From Streptomyces sp. ADI96-02 (GTDB lineage: Bacteria > Actinomycetota > Actinomycetes > Streptomycetales > Streptomycetaceae): 44,851 bases of DNA. Shown in pieces: positions 1-7,417 of this stretch; the stretch's first letter is position 1, and each line of letters starts with the position of its first letter. The stretch covers positions 5,822,312 to 5,867,162 of the forward strand of contig NZ_ML123034.1 of the NCBI RefSeq assembly GCF_003846185.1, read 5' to 3'. The notes below the pieces were generated by a model, which had not been told where the DNA came from, ran no database searches, and saw only the letters and a list, made by a program, of their open reading frames with translations. The translations under genes and the position numbers were made by a program.

Positions 1-83
1 CACTGCCCACCCTCGGCTCCGCTGTGGCTGCTCTTGAACCAGTGCGGCGCGTCGGCGGTTTCCGTGGTCACTTCGACGTTCAT
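1..83 (-). CDS. DUF397 domain protein (N-terminal part only)
   Basis: The minus strand reads MNVEVTTETADAPHWF followed by KSSHSGAEGG before leaving the window. The W-x-KSSxSG signature is that of DUF397, a short Streptomyces family of about 60-80 residues. Its ATG overlaps the stop codon of the upstream XRE gene by four bases (ATGA), so the two are translationally coupled. DUF397 proteins of this arrangement usually act as partners of the adjacent helix-turn-helix protein, as in BldB/WhiJ-like pairs; that role is inferred from context. The rest of the gene lies to the left of the window. Confidence 0.85.
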   Translation of the reverse strand, partial: MNVEVTTETADAPHWFKSSHSGAEGGQ

Positions 84-913
84 ACCTCTCCCAGCAACTT
101 TTCGATGAAGGCCAGAGACTCACGCGGAGTGAGAGCCTGCGCTCGGATGATCCCAGAGCGGGCCGCCAGCGCGCGGGACTCTTCCCGGTCGCTCACCAGT
201 GTGCTCCGGCCCTGCACTTCCAGGTAGCCGATCTGGTCGCTGTTCTGCCGGGTGATCACGGTGAACGGGCCATCCACGCCCGCGTTGTCCTCGCGGTCGG
301 TCGGCATGATCTGGAGTTCGACGTTGCGTTTCTGGCCGATCAGCAGCAGTTGCTCCAACTGCCCCCGGCGCACCGCACGGCCGCCCAGCCCTCGGGCCAC
401 GACGTGCTCCTCCATCACAAAGCTCAGCAGCGGCGCGGGCCAGCGGTTGAAGATGTCCTGGCGGGCCTGCCGCGCTGCGACGCGCTGTTCGATGGTCGCC
501 TCGTCGAGCAGGGGCCGCCGCTCGGTCAGCAGCGCACGCGTGTACTCCTCCGTCTGGAGGAGCCCGTTGATGAGGAGCGTGTCGTACGCGCACAACTCGA
601 CCGCCTCCGCCTCCAGCCGCGCCGCGTCCCGGAAGAACGCCGGATACTGCGCCCGCGCCACCTCGTCCTTGCCTGCCTTCAGGACGCCGCCCGCACGCAG
701 CAGTTCGTCGGCCTGGTCGATGAACTTGCCCGGCGGAATCCGACGCCCCTGCTCGAACGCCGCGATGGTGGAGGCCGAGTAACCGGTCATGGAGCCGAAC
801 TCCGGGCGCTCCAGCCCCGCCGCGACCCGTAACAGCTTCAGCTGCCGGCCGAAGAAGGCCAGCACGCCCGTCCCCGGCTCGTGCGCCGCATCCGGCTGAT
901 CCCGCTCCGCCAT
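80..913 (-). CDS. XRE-family DNA-binding protein with DUF5753 domain
   Basis: A 277-residue protein. Residues about 20-75 form an XRE/Cro-type helix-turn-helix (LKLLRVAAGLERPEFGSMTG, then SASTIAAFEQGRR). Residues about 95-270 match the DUF5753 effector/partner region, with the typical LxxYDTLLINGLLQTEEYTRAL-like core and a final ESLAFIEKLL. A GGAGG ribosome binding site precedes the ATG by 8 bases. It is coupled to the DUF397 gene and stands divergent from an anti-sigma-type ATPase gene, the standard Streptomyces WhiJ-like arrangement. Leucine codon 28, within the HTH, is TTA (830-832), so translation should depend on the bldA tRNA. The target genes cannot be told from sequence. Confidence 0.9.
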   Translation of the reverse strand: MAERDQPDAAHEPGTGVLAFFGRQLKLLRVAAGLERPEFGSMTGYSASTIAAFEQGRRIPPGKFIDQADELLRAGGVLKAGKDEVARAQYPAFFRDAARLEAEAVELCAYDTLLINGLLQTEEYTRALLTERRPLLDEATIEQRVAARQARQDIFNRWPAPLLSFVMEEHVVARGLGGRAVRRGQLEQLLLIGQKRNVELQIMPTDREDNAGVDGPFTVITRQNSDQIGYLEVQGRSTLVSDREESRALAARSGIIRAQALTPRESLAFIEKLLGEV

Positions 914-1066
914 GGCCCGTACCTCCGCGCTCGTCCCGTCGGTGACTCCGCCGTACGCACGTCACGCACCACCTTGCGTACAGCGCGCGCCGCATCGCCG
1001 TACAGCCCTGGTCCGTCAGCGCGTTCCTGCTGGTCACGCTAGCGGGGTACGGCCAGGGTTTTCCTC

Positions 1067-1546
1067 ATGAACGAAGCAATTACCCCTCCCGTGGGACGGC
1101 CCGAACCGGTGCGTGCCACCCGGGAGTTCGCGATGCGTTTCACGGCCACCCCGCGCGGCGCCCGGCTCGCCCGGCGGCTCGTCTCCCTCCGCCTGGACGA
1201 GTGGGGCCATCCGTACGCTTCCGGCCTCAACGACACCGTCACCCTGATCGCCGCCGAACTGGCCGCGAACGCCGCGCGGCACGGCCGGGTGCCCGGACGC
1301 GACTTCCACCTCCGGCTGACCGAGGCGTACGGGCCGGTGCTGCGCGTCGAGGTGTCCGACACGCGCGGCGCGGACCTGCCCCGCACACCGGGCGAGACCA
1401 CGCCCGCACCCGACGTGGAATCCGGCCGCGGGCTCTACCTGGTCGCACAGTTGGCCGACCGCTGGAGCGTGACCCCCCGGCCAGGCGCTCCGGGCAAGAC
1501 GGTGTGGGCGGAGATCGGCCCGCCGGGCGTGCGTACACGGCCCTGA
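1067..1546 (+). CDS. ATP-binding protein of the RsbW/anti-sigma HATPase family
   Basis: A 159-residue single-domain HATPase_c_2 protein. The N box is ELAANAARHGR (around residue 65), and the DTRGADLP and GRGLYLVAQLADRW segments match the G1/G2 boxes that hold ATP. Such short stand-alone kinase-like proteins are common in Streptomyces beside XRE/DUF397 pairs and are thought to work as anti-sigma or partner kinases. No Shine-Dalgarno is visible. A CAGGGT hexamer ends 7 bases before the ATG, so the mRNA may be leaderless. A second ATG at 1133 is a possible later start. Divergent from the XRE gene. Confidence 0.85.
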   Translation: MNEAITPPVGRPEPVRATREFAMRFTATPRGARLARRLVSLRLDEWGHPYASGLNDTVTLIAAELAANAARHGRVPGRDFHLRLTEAYGPVLRVEVSDTRGADLPRTPGETTPAPDVESGRGLYLVAQLADRWSVTPRPGAPGKTVWAEIGPPGVRTRP

Positions 1547-1558
1547 ACCCGGTACGTG

Positions 1559-1590
1559 CGCGCCCGCCGCACCCCGGCACGGTGGGCGCG
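1559..1590. terminator. Hairpin between convergent genes
   Basis: Arms 1559-1569 (CGCGCCCGCCG) and 1580-1590 (CGGTGGGCGCG) pair over 11 positions with one G-T wobble around a 10-base loop. It lies between the converging ATPase and malate synthase genes. There is no T-tract, which is usual for Streptomyces terminators. Confidence 0.55.
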
Positions 1591-1676
1591 AGGTGCGGCG
1601 GGTCGCGAGGTGCGGCAGTCGCGGCCCGGGGCCGCCCGGGGCGTTCGGGGGCGACCCCGGGACGGTCCGGCGGGTG

Positions 1677-3296
1677 TCAGCGCAGTTGCTCGTAGGCCGG
1701 CAGCGTGAGGAAGTCCGCGTAGTCCTGGTCCAGGGAGACCTGGAGCAGGAGGTCGTGGGCCTGCTGCCACGTACCGGAGGCGAAGGCGTCCTCGCCGATC
1801 TCCTCGCGGACGGCGGCCAGTTCCTCGGCGGCGATCCTGCGGGCCAGGTCCGCGGTGGCGTGTTCGCCGTTCTCGAAGACCACGTCCGCGTTGATCCACT
1901 GCCAGATCTGGGAGCGGGAGATCTCGGCGGTGGCCGCGTCCTCCATGAGGTTGAAGATGGCGACCGCGCCCAGGCCCCGCAGCCACGCCTCGATGTAGCG
2001 GATGCCGACCGCGACGGCGTTGCGCAGGCCGTCGTACGTGGGCACGGCGTCCAGGGAGTCGATGGCGATCAGGTCGCCCGGGGCCACCGAGACGTCCTCG
2101 CGCAGCCGGTCCTTCTGGTTCGGCCTCTCGCCGAGGACCGCGTCGAAGGAGGCCATCGCGATCGGGACCAGGTCGGGGTGGGCGACCCAGGAGCCGTCGA
2201 AGCCGTCGTGCGCCTCGCGGTCCTTGTCGGCCTTGACCTTCTCGAAGGCGACCTTGTTGACCTCGGCGTCGCGCCGCGAGGGGATGAAGGCCGCCATGCC
2301 GCCGATGGCGTGCGCGCCGCGCTTGTGGCAGGTCCGGACGAGGAGTTCGGTGTAGGCCCGCATGAACGGGGCCGTCATCGTGACCGCGTTGCGGTCCGGC
2401 AGGACGAACTTGGCACCGCCGTCACGGAAGTTCTTGACGATGGAGAAGAGGTAGTCCCACCGGCCGGCGTTCAGCCCGGAGGCGTGGTCACGCAGCTCGT
2501 ACAGGATCTCCTCCATCTCGTACGCGGCGGTGATCGTCTCGATCAGGACGGTCGCGCGGACCGAGCCCTGCGGGATGCCGACGTAGTCCTGGGCGAAGAC
2601 GAAGACGTCGTTCCAGAGACGGGCCTCCAGGTACGACTCGGTCTTCGGCAGGTAGAAGTACGGGCCCTTGCCGAGGGCGATCAGGCGCTCGGCGTTGTGG
2701 AAGAAGTACAGGCCGAAGTCGACGAGCGCGCCGGGCACGGTGACGCCGTCGAGCTGGAGGTGGCGCTCCTCCAGGTGCCAGCCGCGCGGGCGCATGACGA
2801 CCGTGGCCAGTTCGTCGGCGGACTTCAGCGCGTACGACTTGCCCGACCCGGCGTCGGTGAAGTCGATGCGGCGCGCGTAGGCGTCGCTCAGGTTGAGCTG
2901 GCCGAGGACCACGTTCTCCCAGGTGGGCGCGGAGGCGTCCTCGAAGTCGGCGAGCCAGACGCGGGCGCCCGAGTTCAGGGCGTTGACGGTCATCTTGCGG
3001 TCGGTCGGACCGGTGATCTCCACCCGGCGGTCGTTCAGAGCGGCCGGGGCCGGCGCGACCCTCCAGGACTCGTCCGCGCGGATCGCCGCCGTCTCGGGCA
3101 GGAAGTCCAGCGTGGAGGTGCGGGCGATCTCGGCGCGTCGCCCACCGCGCCGGGCCAGCAGCTCATCGCGGCGCGGGGTGAACCGCCGGTGCAGCTCGGC
3201 CACGAACGCGAGGGCCGCGTCGGTCAGGACCTCTTCCTGCCGGGGCAGGGGCTCGGCATCGACGATGGCCGGCGTGGACGGCGCTGGTACGGGCAT
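1677..3296 (-). CDS. aceB: Malate synthase A
   Basis: A 539-residue enzyme of the normal length for the A isoform. It condenses glyoxylate and acetyl-CoA to malate in the cytoplasm. Diagnostic segments are the N-terminal VWLADFEDASAPTWENVV (about residue 113) and the family signature RDHASGLNAGRWDYLFSIVK (about residues 264-283), preceded by ATVLIETITAAYEMEEILYE. An AGGAGTG ribosome binding site lies upstream of the ATG. Placement beside allantoinase, allantoicase and an IclR regulator indicates a role in consuming glyoxylate from purine/ureide breakdown, as well as any acetate role. The candidate promoter and operator are listed separately. Confidence 0.95.
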   Translation of the reverse strand: MPVPAPSTPAIVDAEPLPRQEEVLTDAALAFVAELHRRFTPRRDELLARRGGRRAEIARTSTLDFLPETAAIRADESWRVAPAPAALNDRRVEITGPTDRKMTVNALNSGARVWLADFEDASAPTWENVVLGQLNLSDAYARRIDFTDAGSGKSYALKSADELATVVMRPRGWHLEERHLQLDGVTVPGALVDFGLYFFHNAERLIALGKGPYFYLPKTESYLEARLWNDVFVFAQDYVGIPQGSVRATVLIETITAAYEMEEILYELRDHASGLNAGRWDYLFSIVKNFRDGGAKFVLPDRNAVTMTAPFMRAYTELLVRTCHKRGAHAIGGMAAFIPSRRDAEVNKVAFEKVKADKDREAHDGFDGSWVAHPDLVPIAMASFDAVLGERPNQKDRLREDVSVAPGDLIAIDSLDAVPTYDGLRNAVAVGIRYIEAWLRGLGAVAIFNLMEDAATAEISRSQIWQWINADVVFENGEHATADLARRIAAEELAAVREEIGEDAFASGTWQQAHDLLLQVSLDQDYADFLTLPAYEQLR

Positions 3297-3436
3297 GAGC
3301 GGTCACTCCTTCAGCGGGCGGCGGCGTCGCACGGCCGCCGGGACGCCTGAGACGGCACGGCGTGCCAGGGCTCGGGGAGGGCGGCCGTGAGTGCCGTCTG
3401 AGGTGGGAGGGCTTCCGACGGGCTTCTGACCAGTGG

Positions 3437-3465
3437 ATAGTAGTTTTCTCATAGTGGAAGTTCAA
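3437..3465 (-). promoter_or_regulatory. aceB promoter (-35 TTGAAC, -10 TACTAT)
   Basis: On the minus strand TTGAAC (3465-3460) is followed after exactly 17 bases by TACTAT (3442-3437), close to the vegetative HrdB consensus. The predicted transcript start is about 130 bases upstream of the aceB ATG. The -35 hexamer overlaps the 17-bp box at 3461-3477. Confidence 0.6.
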
Positions 3466-3477
3466 TGGTTTGTTGAT
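3461..3477. promoter_or_regulatory. Candidate ureide-regulon operator at aceB
   Basis: TTCAATGGTTTGTTGAT matches the perfect-arm box upstream of allantoinase (TTCAACAGTTCGTTGAA, 5999-6015) at 13 of 17 positions. It covers the aceB -35 hexamer. The IclR-family regulator encoded at 4787-5587 is the obvious candidate ligand; this assignment is an inference. Confidence 0.45.
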
Positions 3478-3509
3478 GTCGAGACCCTCCGGGGCGACGG
3501 AAACGGCCC

Positions 3510-3560
3510 GACGTGGCGCGGAGTGCCGCCGCCACCACGGGCCGCGCGTCCCGCCACGTC
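3510..3560 (-). terminator. Long hairpin after the nucleotidyltransferase gene
   Basis: GACGTGGC (3510-3517) and GCCACGTC (3553-3560) are perfect inverted arms. Inner GCGCGG/CCGCGC segments could extend the stem. The structure begins at the stop codon of the minus-strand gene ending at 3559 and should insulate aceB from it. Confidence 0.5.
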
Positions 3561-4206
3561 ACTCCAGACGGCTCAGATCCTCCGGCGTGTCGATGTCGTA
3601 CGCCTGAGCTACGTCCGAACACTCCACGAGCCTGATCGCGTCGCGGTGCTCCCGCAGGTACTCCCGCGCTCCCTTGTCGCCGACCGCGCCGGCCGCCACG
3701 TCCGCCCACCGCTGAGCGCCGAACAGCACTGGATGCCCGCGCTCTCCGCCGTACGCGGCGGCGATCAGATCCGCCCGCGACCGGCAGGCGGAACGCACCC
3801 GGGCCACCGCCTCGGCCCCGATCCCCGGCTGGTCGACCAGCAGCACGAGCGCCGCGTCCGCCGACCCGTCCACTGCCTCGTCGGCCGCCGTCACGTCCCT
3901 CGCCGCCGTGTCCGCCAGTGCGGCCAGGCCCAGCCGGAGCGAGGTGCCCATGCCCCGCTCCCAGTCCGGGTTGAGTGTCACCACACAGCCCGCGAGGTCG
4001 GCGCGGGCGCGCACCCGGTCGGCCCCCGCGCCCAGCACCACGTGGAGCGGTCCGCAGCCGCCCTCGCGCAGCGAGCGCAGGGCGTGTTCGACGAGAGGAC
4101 TGCCGCGGTCTTCGAGCAGCGCCTTGGGCCGCCCGCCGAGCCGGCGACCGCCTCCGGCGGCCAGCAGCACCCCGGCGACCCGCGGAGGTGAAGTGTCAGA
4201 AGCCAT
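3559..4206 (-). CDS. MobA-like nucleotidyltransferase (MocA/molybdopterin-type)
   Basis: A 215-residue protein from the ATG at 4206, which has an AGGGA ribosome binding site; a longer reading frame upstream lacks one. The N-terminal AGVLLAAGGGRRLGGRPKALL is the NTP-binding loop of MobA-like NTP transferases. LVLLVDQPGIGAEAV carries the metal-binding aspartate, and GHPVLFGAQRWADV with the C-terminal DIDTPEDLSRL completes the family pattern. Members transfer CMP or GMP to molybdopterin, or act on similar substrates. A link to a molybdenum hydroxylase in purine breakdown (xanthine dehydrogenase) is plausible beside allantoin genes but is not shown by the sequence. Confidence 0.85.
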   Translation of the reverse strand: MASDTSPPRVAGVLLAAGGGRRLGGRPKALLEDRGSPLVEHALRSLREGGCGPLHVVLGAGADRVRARADLAGCVVTLNPDWERGMGTSLRLGLAALADTAARDVTAADEAVDGSADAALVLLVDQPGIGAEAVARVRSACRSRADLIAAAYGGERGHPVLFGAQRWADVAAGAVGDKGAREYLREHRDAIRLVECSDVAQAYDIDTPEDLSRLE

Positions 4207-4396
4207 GTTCCCTGGATACCACCGGCCCCTTCGCACAGGCGACGCGCAAGTCACTCTCAGGGGGAACCCTGATTTCTGTCTGTAGAGTGGCGCACACGCC
4301 CTGTCATGGCGTTAACTTGCGCGCAGCGCCAGGCACTTGGTCATGGTCCTGGGCGCGGGGGACACACCGGCACAGATGTGCGCGAGGGGGAGTGCT

Positions 4397-4711
4397 GTGT
4401 TGCGAAGCGTGGGGCAGAAGCGGATCACCGGCAGCGTTGATGACCCGAGGGTGGCGGAGCTGCGTACGGCCGTCTCCCGGCTCCGCCGTAAACTGGCCGG
4501 ACTTCCCGTGGACTTCCCGGACCGGCCGATCGCCGAGGACGAGCTGGCGGCACTCGATGCCATGGCCGTGCGCGGCGTGCCGGAGATTCCCCGGCTGCGC
4601 CGGTCGCTGCTCCTGATCGCCGGCTCCATCGGCTCGGTCAGCGCCCTCGCCGCCGGCCTGCGCGAGGTGCGCAACGCGGTCGACCTCTTCGGGGAGCCGC
4701 CGCGCACCTGA
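4397..4711 (+). CDS. DUF5955-like small conserved protein
   Basis: A 104-residue protein from the GTG at 4397, chosen because GAGGGGGA lies 5 bases upstream; an upstream in-frame start lacks this. A charged N-terminal half (DPRVAELRTAVSRLRRKLAG) is followed by a hydrophobic helix pair around RSLLLIAGSIGSVSALAAGL. It resembles the Streptomyces family I know as DUF5955, which sits next to the allantoin regulator in several genomes. No function is known to me. It converges on the IclR gene. Confidence 0.7.
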   Translation: MLRSVGQKRITGSVDDPRVAELRTAVSRLRRKLAGLPVDFPDRPIAEDELAALDAMAVRGVPEIPRLRRSLLLIAGSIGSVSALAAGLREVRNAVDLFGEPPRT

Positions 4712-4725
4712 GCCCGGGGCTCACA

Positions 4726-4764
4726 AGCGTGGCTCCGGGATCACCAGCGTGGCTCCGGGATCAC
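4726..4764. repeat. 20-bp tandem repeat in a convergent gap
   Basis: AGCGTGGCTCCGGGATCAC occurs at 4726-4744 and again at 4746-4764, a period of 20 bases. It fills the short gap between the DUF5955-like gene and the 3' end of the IclR gene. No coding or obvious hairpin role. Confidence 0.9.
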
Positions 4765-4786
4765 GCGGCCGGGCGGGGAGCAGGGC

Positions 4787-5587
4787 TCAGGCGCTCGGGC
4801 CGCTGCTCGCGAGCGCGTCCGAGAGTTCCTTCGCCACCTGTTGGAGGATCGGCACGATCCGCTCCGTCGCCGGCTCGGTGACCCGGCCCGCCGGACCCGA
4901 GATGGAGATCGCCGCCGAGGTGGGGGAGTTCGGGACCGGGACCGCCAGGCAGCGGACCCCGATCTCCTGCTCGTTGTCGTCCACCGCGTAACCCGCCCGG
5001 CGTACCTGCTCCAGGGCCTCCAGGAAGCCCTCCGGCGTGGTGATCGTCTTCTCGGTGGCGGCGGGCATGCCCGTCCGGGCGAGCAGCGAGCGGACCTCGT
5101 CGGCCGGAGTGTGTGCGAGGAGCGCCTTGCCGACGCCGGTGGAGTGCGGCAGGACCCGGCGGCCCACCTCCGTGAACATGCGCATCGAGTGCTTCGAGGG
5201 GACCTGGGCGACGTAGACGACCTCGTCGCCGTCCAGCAGAGCCATGTTCGCCGTCTCGCCGGTCTCCTCGACCAGTCGCTGGAGGTAGGGGCGGGCCCAG
5301 GTGCCGAGCAGCCGGGAGGCGGACTCGCCGAGCCGGATCAGCCGGGGCCCGAGCGCGTACCGCCGGTTGGGCTGCTGGCGAACGTAACCGCAGACCACCA
5401 GCGTCCGCATCAGCCGGTGGATGGTCGGCAGCGGCAGTCCGCTGCTCACGGACAGCTCGCTCAGTCCGACCTCGCCCCCGGCGTCGGCCATCCGCTCCAG
5501 CAGGTCGAAGGCGCGCTCAAGGGACTGCACCCCACCGCTGGAACCGGAGGGCTTGGAGTCGGCAGTGCTGGCGTGGGACGGCGGCAC
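4787..5587 (-). CDS. allR: IclR-family regulator of allantoin genes (AllR type)
   Basis: A 266-residue protein starting at GTG 5587 with an AAAGGA ribosome binding site. Residues about 18-80 are the IclR winged HTH (VQSLERAFDLLERMADAGGE, LSELSVSSGLPLPTIHRLMR). Residues about 95-255 are the effector domain, with GETANMALLDGDEVVYV and VLPHSTGVGKALLAH, and the GYAVDDNEQEIGVRCLAVPV motif near the C-terminus. It sits between malate synthase and the allantoinase/allantoicase operon, the position of AllR in S. coelicolor, a repressor of allantoin genes as I recall. Repression of both aceB and allB is inferred from a shared box. Confidence 0.85.
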   Translation of the reverse strand: MPPSHASTADSKPSGSSGGVQSLERAFDLLERMADAGGEVGLSELSVSSGLPLPTIHRLMRTLVVCGYVRQQPNRRYALGPRLIRLGESASRLLGTWARPYLQRLVEETGETANMALLDGDEVVYVAQVPSKHSMRMFTEVGRRVLPHSTGVGKALLAHTPADEVRSLLARTGMPAATEKTITTPEGFLEALEQVRRAGYAVDDNEQEIGVRCLAVPVPNSPTSAAISISGPAGRVTEPATERIVPILQQVAKELSDALASSGPSA

Positions 5588-5766
5588 GTCAACGGTCCTT
5601 TCGAAGCGGAAGGCGAGGCAGCAGCCTACCGGGCGGTCCCCGATCGGCCCACAGCTCCCCGGGGGCCGTCCGGGCCGGTCAGGGACGGTTCCGCCCCGGT
5701 GTCGGCGGTCGGCGGGGCGGTTCGGCGACGCCTCTCCCCGTCCAACTTACCTTCCGCAGTCCGAAA

Positions 5767-5793
5767 GGAGACTTTTACTCTGTGGAAATCTCC
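5767..5793. promoter_or_regulatory. 27-bp imperfect dyad in the allR-allB intergenic region
   Basis: The segment begins GGAGA and ends TCTCC. The two halves match at 9 of 13 positions, including an inner TTTTAC/GTGGAAA pair. A related TTTTC...GTGGAAG arrangement lies within the aceB promoter at 3444-3460. It may be a second regulator site, but position and symmetry are the only evidence. Confidence 0.35.
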
Positions 5794-5808
5794 AGAGGTC
5801 CGGCGCGC

Positions 5809-5880
5809 GAGGTCTTCGGGGAGGTATTCGGAGACGTATTCGGCGAGGTCTTCGACGGGGTCTTCGATGGTGCGATCGGT
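5809..5880 (+). repeat. 12-base tandem repeat in the allR-allB intergenic region
   Basis: Consecutive 12-mers are GAGGTCTTCGGG, GAGGTATTCGGA, GACGTATTCGGC, GAGGTCTTCGAC and GGGGTCTTCGAT, then a weaker unit. In the plus frame they encode repeated (E/D/G)VF(G/D). The frame is open from GTG 5782 to 5964 (60 residues), with AAAGGAGA about 10 bases upstream of the GTG. Whether it is translated is unknown. Confidence 0.8.
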
Positions 5881-5998
5881 GGGGTGAAGGGTGGGGCGAC
5901 GGGCGGGCGATCCGTCGAGTCACCGGTGGTCCGCCGTCTCCGGGCGCGGCAGGGTGGGTCTTGACGAGGGTGATGCGCGCGTGAAGACTCCCGATAGT

Positions 5999-6015
5999 TT
6001 CAACAGTTCGTTGAA
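5999..6015. promoter_or_regulatory. Candidate ureide-regulon operator at allB
   Basis: TTCAAC-AGTTC-GTTGAA has perfect 6-bp arms around five bases. It lies 52 bases upstream of the allantoinase GTG and downstream of a TTGACG hexamer (5961-5966) that could be a -35 with a weak -10. This is a usual position for a repressor operator. A related box overlaps the aceB -35. Confidence 0.5.
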
Positions 6016-6020
6016 TTCCT

Positions 6021-6060
6021 GGAGTGAACTGGTGTGAACTGGTGTGAACTGGTGTGAAGG
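6021..6060 (+). repeat. 10-base tandem repeat in the allB leader
   Basis: The unit GGTGTGAACT appears twice exactly (6031-6050), with a variant copy on each side (ggagtgaact at 6021, ggtgtgaagg at 6051). The last unit supplies the AAGGAG ribosome binding site of allantoinase, so the array lies in the untranslated leader. Confidence 0.9.
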
Positions 6061-6067
6061 AGCACAG

Positions 6068-7417
6068 GTGTCCGATCCGGACGTGACCCTGCTACTGCGC
6101 TCGACGCGCGTCGTCACCCCCGAGGGCATCCGTCCGGCCTCCGTCGCCGTCGCGGGCGGTGTGATCGACGCGGTCCTGCCGTACGACGCCGACACGCCCG
6201 GCGGCGCGCGGCGGGAGGACTTCGGCGACGACGTCCTGCTCCCCGGACTGGTCGACACGCACGTCCACGTCAACGACCCGGGCCGCACCGAGTGGGAAGG
6301 CTTCCACACCGCCACGCGGGCCGCGGCGGCGGGCGGCATCACCACGCTCCTCGACATGCCGCTCAACTCGCTCCCGCCGACCACCACCGTCGAGCACCTG
6401 CGGATCAAGCAGCGGGTCGCCGCACCGAAGGCGCACGTCGACACGGGCTTCTGGGGCGGCGCGATCCCGGCCAACACGAAGGACCTGCGCCCGCTGTACG
6501 AGGCCGGGGTCTTCGGCTTCAAGTGCTTCCTGTCGCCCTCCGGGGTGGAGGAGTTCCCGGAGCTCAACCAGGAGCAGCTGGCCCGCGCCATGGCGGAGAT
6601 CACCGGATTCGGCGGGCTCCTCATCGTGCACGCCGAGGACCCGGGCCACCTCGCCGACGCCCCGCAGCGCGGCGGACCCGCCTACGCCGACTTCCTCGCC
6701 TCCCGGCCGCGCGACGCGGAGAACACCGCGATAGCGGGGCTCATCGCCCACGCCCGGCGGCTGAACGCCCGCGTCCACGTCCTGCACCTGTCCTCCGGCG
6801 ACGCCCTGCCGCTGATCGCCGCCGCCAAGCGCGAGGGCGTCCGCGTCACCGTCGAGTCCTGCCCGCACTTCCTCACCCTGACCGCCGAGGAGGTCCCGGA
6901 CGGGGCCACCGAGTTCAAGTGCTGCCCGCCCATCCGCGAGGCCGCCAACCAGGACGCCCTGTGGGCCGGGCTGGCGGACGGCACCATCGACTGCATCGTC
7001 TCCGACCACTCGCCCTGCACCACGGACCTGAAGACCCCGGACTTCGCCTCCGCCTGGGGCGGCATCTCCTCCCTCCAGCTCGGGCTGCCCGCCGTCTGGA
7101 CCGAGGCCCGCAGGCGCGGCCACGGCCTGGACGACGTCGCCCGCTGGATGTCCGCCGCCCCGGCCGCGCTCGCCGGACTGTCCCGCAAGGGCGCCATCGA
7201 GGCCGGCCGCGACGCCGACTTCGCGGTCCTCGCCCCCGAGGCGGCCTTCACCGTTGACCCCGCCGGACTGTTCCACCGCAACCAGGTCACCGCCTACGCC
7301 GGCCGGACCCTGCACGGGGTCGTGCGCTCCACCTGGCTGCGCGGCGTCCGCATCGCGGCGGACGGCGTCCTCGCCGAACCCGCCGGCCGCCTCCTCGAAA
7401 GGAACGACCGATCATGA
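6068..7417 (+). CDS. allB: Allantoinase
   Basis: A 449-residue cyclic amidohydrolase that opens allantoin to allantoate. The start is GTG 6068, five bases after AAGGAG. The first zinc ligands are in GLVDTHVHVNDPGRTEWEG (about residues 60-78). The lysine expected to be carboxylated lies in FKCFLSPSGVEEFPELN (about residue 152). VHAEDPGHL (about 187), VLHLSSG (about 237) and VSDHSPCTTDLK (about 310) supply the other metal and substrate residues. These motifs favour allantoinase over dihydropyrimidinase. The stop overlaps the allantoicase start (ATGA), so the two genes form an operon. Confidence 0.95.
   Translation: MSDPDVTLLLRSTRVVTPEGIRPASVAVAGGVIDAVLPYDADTPGGARREDFGDDVLLPGLVDTHVHVNDPGRTEWEGFHTATRAAAAGGITTLLDMPLNSLPPTTTVEHLRIKQRVAAPKAHVDTGFWGGAIPANTKDLRPLYEAGVFGFKCFLSPSGVEEFPELNQEQLARAMAEITGFGGLLIVHAEDPGHLADAPQRGGPAYADFLASRPRDAENTAIAGLIAHARRLNARVHVLHLSSGDALPLIAAAKREGVRVTVESCPHFLTLTAEEVPDGATEFKCCPPIREAANQDALWAGLADGTIDCIVSDHSPCTTDLKTPDFASAWGGISSLQLGLPAVWTEARRRGHGLDDVARWMSAAPAALAGLSRKGAIEAGRDADFAVLAPEAAFTVDPAGLFHRNQVTAYAGRTLHGVVRSTWLRGVRIAADGVLAEPAGRLLERNDRS

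Noticed and set aside
1593..3350. 585-codon plus-strand reading frame
   Set aside because: It is antisense to malate synthase, whose family motifs are clear. It arises from high GC and encodes a Gly/Val/Asp/Arg-rich sequence without homology.
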